A stretch of 64,000 bases of DNA from Shewanella sp. ANA-3 (GTDB lineage Bacteria; Pseudomonadota; Gammaproteobacteria; Enterobacterales; Shewanellaceae): assembly GCF_000203935.1 (NCBI RefSeq), contig NC_008577.1:496001-560000 (forward strand), given 5' to 3'. Below the pieces are notes generated by a model. That model saw only the letters and a list, made by a program, of their open reading frames with translations, was not told the origin of the DNA and made no database searches. Below are positions 38,420 to 45,428 of this stretch, in pieces; positions within the stretch are counted from its first letter, which is position 1; each line of letters opens with the position of its first letter. Made by a program: the position numbers and the translations under genes.

Positions 38420-39913
38420 TTACCTGCGGGTCGACTTGCCGAGTATGCCGCCGAGTAGTCCGCGCAATATTTGTTTGCCCAGTTGATTACCCACGGTTCG
38501 AGCCGCTTGTTTAGAGAGTGTTTCGGCTAACCCTTGGCGGCGTTTATTGCCAAAGATCAGTTCGCTAAACCAGCCTTGCTCCGCCTCTTGGGCGGCGGGC
38601 GTACTCGCCGTTTTGGTGCTATTGGCGCCATTGGCCACTTCGGCGTGCCGCTGATTGAGTCGCTCGTAGGCGGACTCTCGGTTGATTAAGGTATCGTACT
38701 TGCCACCAATGGGACTCTTGGCCCTAATGGCGCTTAACTCCTCTGGGCTTGCGGGCCCCATACGACAGCGAGGCGGCGCAATTAGGGCGCGTTCCACCAT
38801 AGTGGGCACGCCTTTCTCGGCGAGTGTCGAGACTAAAGCTTCCCCCACGGCGAGTTGTGATATCACCTCACTGACCACCAATTTAGGGTTGGGCACAAAG
38901 GTCTCTGCCGCGGTTTTAACGGCTTTTTGATCCCTTGGGGTATACGCCCGAAGGGCATGCTGAATGCGATTACCGAGCTGACCTAAGATCTCATTGGGAA
39001 TATCGTCAGGGAATTGCGAGCAAAAATACACTCCAACGCCCTTGGAGCGAATAAGCCGCATAATTTGTTCTATGCGTTTAAGCAAACTTGCTGGGCAGCC
39101 TTCAAACAATAAATGCGCCTCATCGATGAAGAAGACTAACTTGGGTTTATCGAGATCGCCGACTTCGGGCAGGTTTTCAAACAGTTCTGATAGCAGCCAG
39201 AGCAAGAAGCTGGAGTAGAGGCTAGGGGTCAGGATTAACTTATTGGCGGCTAACAGGTTGATAATGCCACGCCCTTGTAAGTTAGTGCGCATCAAGTCTT
39301 CGAGTTGTAGGGCTGGCTCGCCGAAAAAATCTTTGCCACCATCGCGCTCTAAGCCGAGGACCGAACGTTGAATCGCGGCGAGGGACTGGGCGCTGATAAG
39401 CCCGTATTTGGCGGAGACCTCTTTGCGTTCATCGGCGACTAAGTTGAGCATGGCGCGAAGATCGTCGAGATCGAGTAACAATAAACCTTGGTCATCAGCC
39501 AGTTGAAAGACGATATCTAGAATACTGCTTTGGGTGTCATTGAGTTCGAGAATACGCCCGAGTAAAGTCGGCCCCATCTCACTCACGGTTGTGCGTAATG
39601 GGTGCCCTTGCTCTCCTGCGAGATCCCAGCAAACCACGGGATTTGCCTCGGTTTGATAATCTTCAATGCCGATTTCGGCCGCCCGCTGCAATAGCTTGTC
39701 GTTTGGTGTGCCGGCAACGCCAAGCCCAGAGATATCGCCTTTAATGTCGGTAATAAATACTGGCACACCTTGGCGGGAGAAACCTTCGGCAAGGGTCATC
39801 AGCGAAACGGTTTTCCCCGTCCCTGTGGCGCCGGCGATCAGTCCGTGGCGGTTGGCATATTTAAGATTTAAGTGAACCTGTTGCTCACCTTTACCTAAGA
39901 GTAGAGTATTCAA
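38420..39913 (-). CDS. yjgR: HerA-like ATPase (DUF853, YjgR family)
   Basis: A 497-residue P-loop ATPase. Walker A is GATGTGKT (residues 28-35) and Walker B is KLVFFIDEAHLLF, with a C-terminal Arg region. The pattern is that of the YjgR/DUF853 family, which resembles HerA/FtsK motors. Biological role is unsettled; no nuclease partner (NurA) is adjacent. The C-terminus is Gly/Arg-rich (LGGILGKSTRR). Single gene. Confidence 0.88.
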   Translation of the reverse strand: MNTLLLGKGEQQVHLNLKYANRHGLIAGATGTGKTVSLMTLAEGFSRQGVPVFITDIKGDISGLGVAGTPNDKLLQRAAEIGIEDYQTEANPVVCWDLAGEQGHPLRTTVSEMGPTLLGRILELNDTQSSILDIVFQLADDQGLLLLDLDDLRAMLNLVADERKEVSAKYGLISAQSLAAIQRSVLGLERDGGKDFFGEPALQLEDLMRTNLQGRGIINLLAANKLILTPSLYSSFLLWLLSELFENLPEVGDLDKPKLVFFIDEAHLLFEGCPASLLKRIEQIMRLIRSKGVGVYFCSQFPDDIPNEILGQLGNRIQHALRAYTPRDQKAVKTAAETFVPNPKLVVSEVISQLAVGEALVSTLAEKGVPTMVERALIAPPRCRMGPASPEELSAIRAKSPIGGKYDTLINRESAYERLNQRHAEVANGANSTKTASTPAAQEAEQGWFSELIFGNKRRQGLAETLSKQAARTVGNQLGKQILRGLLGGILGKSTRR

Positions 39914-40106
39914 GCGCAGTCCTTGTCTTAATTAGCCCCGTGATGAACCAATGGGGCGTCGGTCATGGGTGGATAAAAAAACATCACTCAGTGTTTGCCT
40001 TTCGTGGATCTGTGTCAACATGGTTGAGCACATAATCGATACAGCTCAAGTAAAGCTTGCCAATGTTAGCTTGGTTAAGTGTAGCTATTTTGTTGAGGAG
40101 CCGAAG

Positions 40107-40340
40107 ATGAAAACCCCTTTGATTATGTTAGTCTTGTCCGCATCACTGTTGACCTCTGCCTGCGCCGAGTTAGCCTGTTCTGCCCGGACGGATGTCGACC
40201 CCTACGAGCCTATGCTAGATAAACAGCGCTGCGTGACCGAGGCGGATAAACAGTTGGCAGCCCACGAAAAGGCTAAAAAGGCTGCAGAGGACCAACAGCT
40301 TAAAGAAGCTGTCGACAGAGCGATTCAACAACGTCAATAG
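40107..40340 (+). CDS. Small lipoprotein
   Basis: A 77-residue protein from the ATG at 40107, with GAGGAG 6 bases upstream. A longer frame from 39951 has no such site. The signal ends in a lipobox, LLTSAC (Cys20). The mature part has two further Cys and a charged helical tail (EKAKKAAEDQQLKEAVD). It lies 11 bp before a membrane-protein gene, probably co-transcribed. Confidence 0.7.
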   Translation: MKTPLIMLVLSASLLTSACAELACSARTDVDPYEPMLDKQRCVTEADKQLAAHEKAKKAAEDQQLKEAVDRAIQQRQ

Positions 40341-40351
40341 AAAGGATTGGT

Positions 40352-40777
40352 ATGAAGGGAGCGGGAGGAACACAGGGCGGTATTGGCCAATTTTTTATTG
40401 GACTTGCCATGATGTGTGCAGGATTTTATCTGTTATTCAATGCGATACAGGTCAGTTCCAGTTTTGGCTTGGGCTATGGTCTCTACCGCATGAATGCCTT
40501 TGGGCAGGGATTTTCTATCACCACAGGTATGGTGATGCTGCCGTTTATCCTCGGGATAGTGATGGTGTTTTTTGATGCCAAGACTAAGCTCGGTTGGCTG
40601 CTTACCTTAGGCTCATTAGTCGCCTTAATTGTCGGGGTGATAAGCTCGATTCAGTTTCACTTTAGGGCCATGTCGGCCTTCGATTTGATCGTGATTTTAG
40701 TGTTGGCCTTTGGTGGGCTCGGGTTGTTTTTACGCTCGTTAAAAGCGACGCCCGCCGAGCAGAATGATCCTAAATAA
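40352..40777 (+). CDS. Hypothetical inner-membrane protein
   Basis: A 141-residue protein with a Gly-rich start (MKGAGGTQGGIGQ) and about four hydrophobic helices (13-33, 52-74, 78-100, 108-128). AAGGA ribosome site. No family was recognised. It lies between the small lipoprotein and ypfJ genes, spaced 11 and 47 bp, so an operon is likely. Confidence 0.7.
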   Translation: MKGAGGTQGGIGQFFIGLAMMCAGFYLLFNAIQVSSSFGLGYGLYRMNAFGQGFSITTGMVMLPFILGIVMVFFDAKTKLGWLLTLGSLVALIVGVISSIQFHFRAMSAFDLIVILVLAFGGLGLFLRSLKATPAEQNDPK

Positions 40778-40824
40778 CGGCTACACTGAAATCTAGTTCC
40801 CATACCCATAGCCTAGGAAATCCA

Positions 40825-41703
40825 ATGCGTTGGCGTGACAGTGACCGTAGCTCCAATATCGAAGACAGACGTGACCAACAGATGGCGTCGGCGGGTGTGC
40901 CCAGTGCGCTCCTGCTGCGCTTGCTGCCTTTTCTGCTTCGCACCAAAATCGGCCGAGTGATATTGCTACTGGGCGGGCTATATTTTGCGTTTCAATATTT
41001 TACTGGCGGATTATCCCTAGACCCGAGCAATCAAGCGGGGTTTAGCCAGTCACAATCGGCCAGCAATACCGCGGCTCAAGATGAAAATGCCCAGTTTGTG
41101 GCGGCGATCCTCGGCACAACCGAAACTGTCTGGAATCAATTGCTACAAGGGCGATATGTCGAGCCCAAACTGGTGCTTTATCGCAATATGACCTCGACGG
41201 GATGCGGTATGGGGCAGGCGCAATCTGGGCCTTTTTATTGCCCCGCAGATAGCAAAGTTTATATCGACTTAAGTTTTCTCGAGGAGCTGAAAAAACTCGG
41301 GGCGCCGGGAGATTTCGCCTTTGCCTATGTGATTGCCCACGAGGTGGGCCACCATGTGCAGAACCTACTCGGCACCAGCACTAAAGTGCGTCAGGCGCAG
41401 CAAGCCGCTGGCAAGGCGCAGGCCAATCAACTGAGTGTTGCCCTCGAATTGCAAGCCGACTGTTATGCTGGCGTGTGGGGGCATTATGTCGACAGACAGC
41501 TCAATCTGCTCGAAGCTGGTGACGTAGAAGAAGGCATTGCCGCAGCAAGTGCCGTGGGGGATGACCGTCTGCAAAAAATGGCGGGGCGCGCTGTGCAACC
41601 CGAAGCCTTTACCCATGGCAGTTCGGCGGACAGGGTAAAATGGTTTAAGACGGGTTTTGCCTCTGGCAAGCTTGCCAGTTGTAATACCTTTAATCGCAAC
41701 TAG
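40825..41703 (+). CDS. ypfJ: Putative neutral zinc metallopeptidase
   Basis: A 292-residue member of PF04228 (YpfJ). It has the N-terminal MRWR(D/E)SDRSSNIEDRR motif, one membrane helix (about 46-63), and the zinc motif HEVGHH near 174-179. The Glu/Asp-rich ELQADCYAGVWGH motif provides a further ligand. The catalytic part is likely periplasmic. Substrate unknown. A Nudix gene follows at 30 bp. Confidence 0.9.
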   Translation: MRWRDSDRSSNIEDRRDQQMASAGVPSALLLRLLPFLLRTKIGRVILLLGGLYFAFQYFTGGLSLDPSNQAGFSQSQSASNTAAQDENAQFVAAILGTTETVWNQLLQGRYVEPKLVLYRNMTSTGCGMGQAQSGPFYCPADSKVYIDLSFLEELKKLGAPGDFAFAYVIAHEVGHHVQNLLGTSTKVRQAQQAAGKAQANQLSVALELQADCYAGVWGHYVDRQLNLLEAGDVEEGIAAASAVGDDRLQKMAGRAVQPEAFTHGSSADRVKWFKTGFASGKLASCNTFNRN

Positions 41704-41733
41704 TGATACACAGCCTTAGCGTGGGATTGAGAC

Positions 41734-42141
41734 ATGGCATTTGAAGATAGGTTTCGGCTCAGTAGCCATGCAGTAATCATTAACGATGCGGGCCAAGTGT
41801 TACTCCTTAAGGCTAATTACGGCAATTGCGCCTGGGGCTTACCCGGCGGCGCCTTAGAGCCTGGCGAAACAATTCACGAAGCGCTGCTGCGTGAATGCCA
41901 AGAGGAGTTGGGGCTAGAGGTGAACGTCCACTACCTGAGCGGCGTGTATTATCACAGTGCTTATCAATCCCAAGCCTTTATCTTTCGTTGTGAGTTTGCA
42001 TCTGCCGATGCGGTGATTCGCTTAAGCCATGAACACTCAGAGTTTGCCTTCCATGATATCGACACCCTTAGCGCGGTTCAGCAGCAAAGAGTTAGAGATT
42101 GTCTTAATTTCAACGGTGTTGTGATAAGTGGGAAGTTTTAA
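41734..42141 (+). CDS. Nudix hydrolase
   Basis: A 135-residue single Nudix domain. The box GGALEPGETIHEALLRECQEELGL fits GX5EX7REUXEEXGU exactly. It hydrolyses a nucleoside-diphosphate-linked substrate that cannot be named. It is the last gene before the integron-like cassette region. Confidence 0.92.
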   Translation: MAFEDRFRLSSHAVIINDAGQVLLLKANYGNCAWGLPGGALEPGETIHEALLRECQEELGLEVNVHYLSGVYYHSAYQSQAFIFRCEFASADAVIRLSHEHSEFAFHDIDTLSAVQQQRVRDCLNFNGVVISGKF

Positions 42142-42316
42142 GGCTTTGTCAGTAAGATTGGGTTGCTAATCGGCTTAGGTTTGTGTGCTTATTTTTTTAA
42201 TCAATTCACCTTTTAAGCCTAGATTTTCATCTATGTAAAACCTTTCAGTTAGGCTTTCTCTGTCACTTGCTTTTTAGTAATAAAATCAAATGGTTTAATT
42301 CGCGCTACCTTGTAAA

Positions 42317-42427
42317 ATTTAACAAAGGCTGTCTTGATAAACTCCCATATCTCCGAACTTAACAAAAGCAATCTTAATAATTTTTGATAAAGATGATCAA
42401 ATTAGCGGCAAGGGGGCATTGTTAGAT
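42317..42427 (-). repeat. Candidate attC site 4 (end of cassette cluster)
   Basis: Read on the minus strand it opens with R'' ATCTAAC (42427-42421) and closes with R' GTTAAAT (42323-42317). The arms next to the cores match as AACAATGCCCCCTTG versus AACAAAGGCTGTCTTG with gaps, as L boxes do. An alternative nearer R' (GTTAAGT, 42363-42357) would give a 71-bp site. It lies 5 bp after the stop of the cassette gene at 42433. Confidence 0.5.
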
Positions 42428-42432
42428 TACTG

Positions 42433-42771
42433 TTATTCGTAAATATCTATTACGTGCTTTGGCTGAAACCATACTTCCATACCAGATCGTATTTCTTCCG
42501 TGCAGTATGGGTCATTATCAAGTTGCCCTCTATAAATGTTATCGATGCGGCCTTTAACGATAACCCACATACGCTCTACATTTACCTCTTCCACGCCAGC
42601 GTCATTCTCAGTAACTATCTGGAAGATGAGCTTTACCAATTGTCCTGTTTTAAGGTTGTTCCTAGCCTCAAAGGAAGGAATCCAGAAAGTGTCTGAATGC
42701 TGATGATGAATGGCCTCCCCATCATTGAGTTCCCATCCATCAATTTCTATGCGGGCAAATTTGTCTTCCAT
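42433..42771 (-). CDS. Cassette gene: hypothetical protein (DUF2314-like)
   Basis: A 112-residue soluble acidic protein. The segment VERMWVIVKGRIDNIYRGQLDNDP resembles DUF2314 domains, where a WV...G.(L/I)DNDP motif recurs. This is by eye only. It fills its cassette tightly: 11 bp separate the presumed recombination core (42783-42789) from the ATG, and 5 bp separate the stop from the next core. That spacing is typical of integron cassettes. Confidence 0.7.
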   Translation of the reverse strand: MEDKFARIEIDGWELNDGEAIHHQHSDTFWIPSFEARNNLKTGQLVKLIFQIVTENDAGVEEVNVERMWVIVKGRIDNIYRGQLDNDPYCTEEIRSGMEVWFQPKHVIDIYE

Positions 42772-42782
42772 AGTGCCTCAGT

Positions 42783-42831
42783 AATCTAACGTTTAAAGCA
42801 AACGCACGGTGCGAGTTTGTAAGGGTTCTTA
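42783..42831 (-). repeat. Candidate attC site 3 (degenerate)
   Basis: Minus-strand R' GTTAGAT (42789-42783) is preceded by an L'-like arm whose CAAACGCAC pairs with GTGCGAGTTTG across a 2-nt turn, leaving two extra bases in one arm. The opposing R'' (TAAGAAC) is imperfect, and the site is short at 49 bp. Confidence 0.4.
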
Positions 42832-42880
42832 TGCCAGTCTAAATATGCCACAGTCCCCTAAATTGTTTGAGTTTTATAGT

Positions 42881-43023
42881 CGAAAGCTAGCTTGCCATAT
42901 ATGGGAAGACTTACACAATTACTCAATTATCCATGCTGCAATTCCTAGGGATGGTGTATTCCACTGACTGTTGGGTTGTTTTGGGGGACTTAAAGCATTG
43001 AAGAGTTGCGGATCTCCAGTTTC
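42881..43023 (+). repeat. Diverged direct repeat, copy A
   Basis: About 143 bp aligned almost without gaps to copy B (43244-43388). It opens with the shared CGAAAGCTAGCT and ends near GTTTC. Conserved blocks include GCATTGA and GTATTCC. The palindrome near the start is decayed in this copy. Confidence 0.75.
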
Positions 43024-43099
43024 TGCTTGTTGGAGGGGGACAGCCCTAATCCTGTTTGATTTCTTTAATAAAAATAAAACCTAAATCAAAATCAAAGTC

Positions 43100-43154
43100 G
43101 TGGGGCTTCACCCCACCCCCGACCAAGGAGGACTGCTCGTCCTATCCTCCTTGG
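43100..43154. repeat. Pair of hairpins between the repeat copies
   Basis: GTGGGG / CCCCAC with loop CTTCA (43100-43116), then a 10-bp perfect inverted repeat CCAAGGAGGA / TCCTCCTTGG with a 12-nt loop (43123-43154). It is probably part of the same mobile or repetitive element as copies A and B. Confidence 0.5.
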
Positions 43155-43243
43155 ATGCTCCATGACGCCCCAACGGAGTTGAAAGCCCCTTGTGCTCATA
43201 GCCAAATTTGCTATCGCTTCCGAAGGATGCGTCCCTGCACCTG

Positions 43244-43388
43244 CGAAAGCTAGCTCGCCATCCATGGCGAGACTCACGCAATTTGTCTATTTGCCCTGCG
43301 GCAACTCCGAGGGGATGGCGTATTCCTTTGATTGTTGAGTTGTCTGTTGGTCAATTAATGCATTGAGGGATTGTGGATGTCTTGTTTC
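43244..43388 (+). repeat. Diverged direct repeat, copy B
   Basis: About 145 bp, the more intact copy. A perfect 8-bp palindromic stem (CTCGCCAT / ATGGCGAG) follows the opening CGAAAGCTAG. Copy A has the same layout with substitutions in both arms. Confidence 0.75.
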
Positions 43389-43426
43389 ACCCTCAAATTT
43401 TCCCATTGACTTGGCTTGTAAAATGG

Positions 43427-43999
43427 CTACTTTACATCAAGCCAACACTTGTTGAATACAGAACTATTTTTATAAACAACATTAAGCTTGTGAACCACTT
43501 TAAACTCATCAATTGGGTGGGGATCTTCTCCAATCATATAAGTTGCTGTTGTTTCAGGAATTAACTTTCCATCTACTTCTACAGCGGCCTCATTATTAAA
43601 CAGCACACCTTCGAAAAGCCCTTGGTAACCAGCCATGACATGGATTGCTACATTTAACTCTTCGGAGACCAATGCCTTCAATGGAATTTGTAAATTTGAC
43701 TGGTCAATTATTTCGGCGCCACTTATTTCCATTAATGAGTGAATAATGTGACTTTTGGCTTTAGCTAAATAGTCTTTACTGTCAGACATATTTTTCTTTA
43801 CAAAGGCAATAGCCATTTCCTTAGAAATAATGACTCGAGTGTTACCTTGCTTGTAATAAATGGCTGGTCGCGAAAATGAGTTCGCATGATGCAACATTTT
43901 TTTGCCTTTTATTGGGTAACTATCAACATCACATGGAGTAATATTAGCCTTCACGCAGGAAGAGAATAGGATTACTAAAGAAAATATAAGCTTACGCAT
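43427..43999 (-). CDS. Cassette gene: exported hypothetical protein
   Basis: From the ATG at 43999 the product is 190 residues with a clear signal peptide (MRKLIFSLVILFSSCVKA). A longer frame to 44044 would start inside the attC. The ATG is 12 bp from the recombination core at 44012, with GGATAT as a weak ribosome site. The mature protein has two Cys (near residue 24 and near the C-terminus) and no motif I recognise. It is AT-richer than the flanking chromosome. Confidence 0.72.
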   Translation of the reverse strand: MRKLIFSLVILFSSCVKANITPCDVDSYPIKGKKMLHHANSFSRPAIYYKQGNTRVIISKEMAIAFVKKNMSDSKDYLAKAKSHIIHSLMEISGAEIIDQSNLQIPLKALVSEELNVAIHVMAGYQGLFEGVLFNNEAAVEVDGKLIPETTATYMIGEDPHPIDEFKVVHKLNVVYKNSSVFNKCWLDVK

Positions 44000-44011
44000 T
44001 TTATGATATCC

Positions 44012-44110
44012 ATTTAACGCTCGCATTTGCGGCTGCCGAAGCAACGGATAGGCAGTCCGATGGAAGCCACGCTTTTTGTGGCTGTAACGAATTTGATGGC
44101 CTTGTTAAAT
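44012..44110 (-). repeat. attC site 2
   Basis: A 99-bp site bounded by perfectly complementary cores, R'' ATTTAAC (44110-44104) and R' GTTAAAT (44018-44012) on the minus strand. The L'-R' end reads GCGAGCGTTAAAT. Inside are two hairpins, GCCAC / GTGGC and CTGCC / GGCAG. The upstream frame ends with its TAA inside R''. L-box pairing is weaker than in site 1. Confidence 0.65.
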
Positions 44111-44452
44111 GTTGAGCGTAAGCACATGGTCCCGACCTTGATGGACATCTTTTAACCCCGATCTAAGCTCACCGTACTTATTGAAGTCCTTGGGAAAATA
44201 AAAATGAGCCGATCGTCCATTTTTCAGAACAATCTGGATTCTCTCTGTGGTGACAAGTCATTCTTTAACGTTGTTGTTGCCATCATTGATTTGGTCGTCA
44301 CACTCAAAATAAACGTCATCGTCTGGACCTACCTCTGCGGTAAGCCTCCTTTGCCAAAGGACGAACTCACCGTTACACCTCTGAACTGCCACGGTGAGAG
44401 CATCATTTTCTACAGTTTCGATTTCGAGCTCGTAGACTTGTGAACATTTAAC
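44105..44452 (-). pseudogene. Broken cassette gene with an in-frame TGA
   Basis: One minus-strand frame runs the full cassette from 44452 to the TAA at 44107-44105, interrupted by a single TGA after about 65 codons (near 44257). Before it the protein reads VYELEIETVENDALTVAVQR and so on, and after it ERIQIVLKNGRSAHFYFP. Both halves have normal coding character. No start codon is visible in this frame near the cassette edge, since the nearby ATG (44448) is out of frame. The gene is therefore probably inactive twice over. Family unknown. Confidence 0.55.
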
Positions 44453-44507
44453 GCTTGATTAAGCGACAAAAACCACTTTTTTGTCCGTCTTCAATCTTTG
44501 GTTATGT
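44446..44507 (-). repeat. attC site 1 (best preserved)
   Basis: A 62-bp site read on the minus strand: R'' ACATAAC, L'' GATTGAAG, inner arm GACAAAAA, 5-nt loop, inner arm TTTTTGTC, L' CTTAATC, spacer AAGC, R' GTTAAAT. L'' has exactly one base more than the complement of L', the extrahelical base that sets strand choice in integrase recombination. The L'-R' end (GCTTAATCAAGCGTTAAAT) closely follows that of the aadA1 attC (GCTTAACTCAAGCGTTAGAT from memory). Confidence 0.85.
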
Positions 44508-44826
44508 CAATTTGCTTCGTATACTTGTATTCACATGAAACAACAGCGCCGCACAAACCGCTAAAAGCAAGCAAAGAAATAGCACTAACCAGGCTCCAAA
44601 TACTCCCAATTATGGCTGCGCCACTAGTATCTGGAGTACTAAAAGACATTGTTATCCCTCCGCCTAAATCTTTCGTTATTGCTTCTGAACCGAGAAATGG
44701 AATAGCTATAATTAGAATAAATGTTTTTAAAAACAACAGGTAACTAAATATTCCCAACAATCTGGTAGCGAAAAGCAAGGGTTTCAAATTCTCAGATTTC
44801 AATCTTGAGTATGGGTAAAATTTCAT
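44491..44826 (-). CDS. Cassette gene: small membrane protein
   Basis: A 111-residue protein with two hydrophobic helices (about 20-45 and 68-95) and a charged C-terminus ending KQIDITKD. The last codons and the TGA lie inside attC site 1, as is common for cassette genes. An AAAGGGA site lies about 8 bases before the ATG. Family not recognised. The presumed upstream core (44868-44874) is 41 bp from the ATG. Confidence 0.7.
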   Translation of the reverse strand: MKFYPYSRLKSENLKPLLFATRLLGIFSYLLFLKTFILIIAIPFLGSEAITKDLGGGITMSFSTPDTSGAAIIGSIWSLVSAISLLAFSGLCGAVVSCEYKYTKQIDITKD

Positions 44827-44867
44827 TAAAAGTCCCTTTTAGGATAAAAATGTTCACTACATTGATG

Positions 44868-44874
44868 ACATAAC
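44868..44874 (-). repeat. Possible outer cassette junction core
   Basis: Minus-strand GTTATGT, the same heptamer as the R'' end of site 1 read in complement. It could be the remnant R' that once bounded this end of the array. No matching R'' arm was found further out. Confidence 0.35.
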
Positions 44875-44887
44875 ATTTTATTCGTGG

Positions 44888-45005
44888 GCATGCGCGTTTA
44901 CCTCGCTAGACTAGTGAAAACGAGCACGGCTAACTATCTGTATGTAAAGAACTTATCAGCTTTCTATCAAATACGCCATCTGGAAAAACGCGCATGCGCG
45001 TTTCC
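44888..45005. repeat. Repeated GCATGCGCGTTT motif beyond the cassettes
   Basis: The 12-mer occurs at about 44888 and 44994. The second copy lies in a 14-bp palindrome (ACGCGCATGCGCGT). The rest of 44875-45151 is AT-rich and shows nothing else. Confidence 0.4.
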
Positions 45006-45151
45006 AAACCTATTATCTACCTAATGAATTATATAAGTGACTAATTTTAATGTTCTTTATTTGAAATGAAAGGAGTTAACGAGCCACCAATTGTTAAATT
45101 TTCAGAGTCTAAGCTTGTAAGAAAGGGTTCAGATTACTGTCGGGTTGGCAA

Positions 45152-45253
45152 GATTAAGCACTGGCATGTAAGTGACCGTTGACGGCATGGATGCCGTCGT
45201 CGAGCCTATAGGGACATATTCACGGCGTGTCACTGGAATGACAGTGCTTAATC
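45152..45253. repeat. 102-bp inverted-repeat element
   Basis: Terminal 12-bp perfect inverted repeats GATTAAGCACTG / CAGTGCTTAATC. Inner paired segments follow (GTGAC / GTCAC), then a small hairpin GGCAT GGAT GCC. The inner text (GACGGCATGGATGCCGTCGT) is like an interspersed repeat I recall from several gammaproteobacteria. No frame inside. It is a miniature mobile-type or intergenic repeat. Confidence 0.65.
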
Positions 45254-45375
45254 ATTATTGAAGGTAATAAATTGAAATTAAATCAGCCATATATGGCTCG
45301 TTTTCAGTTGTTCGATTTCTCGCTGTTCTATAGGCAATAGCTGTGTTCGCTGGACTTATTGGTTTTTTAGAATAA

Positions 45376-45412
45376 AAAAATGCCGGACTACGGAAGAACA
45401 TAGCCCGGCAAA
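45376..45412 (-). terminator. Terminator of the duplicated-domain lipoprotein gene
   Basis: Minus strand: GCCGGGCTA, an 8-10-nt loop, TAGTCCGGC, then ATTTTTTTATTC. It lies 17 bp after the stop. Confidence 0.8.
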
Positions 45413-45428
45413 GGGAAGATAGCGTTAG

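Noticed and set aside
40107..42141. Lipoprotein/membrane protein/YpfJ/Nudix group as a defence system
   Set aside because: All are ordinary chromosomal families with no effector or sensor pairing typical of phage defence.
43092..43277. 61-codon minus frame in the repeat region
   Set aside because: It lies wholly inside the hairpin/repeat element. The frame probably reflects the repeat, not a gene, although repeated translation cannot be excluded.
44204..44443. 79-codon plus-strand frame
   Set aside because: It is antisense to the broken cassette gene, against the array orientation, and has no ribosome site.
44868..45120. A further full attC beyond the last cassette
   Set aside because: Only one core was found. 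The GCATGCGCG palindromes do not provide matching arms next to it.
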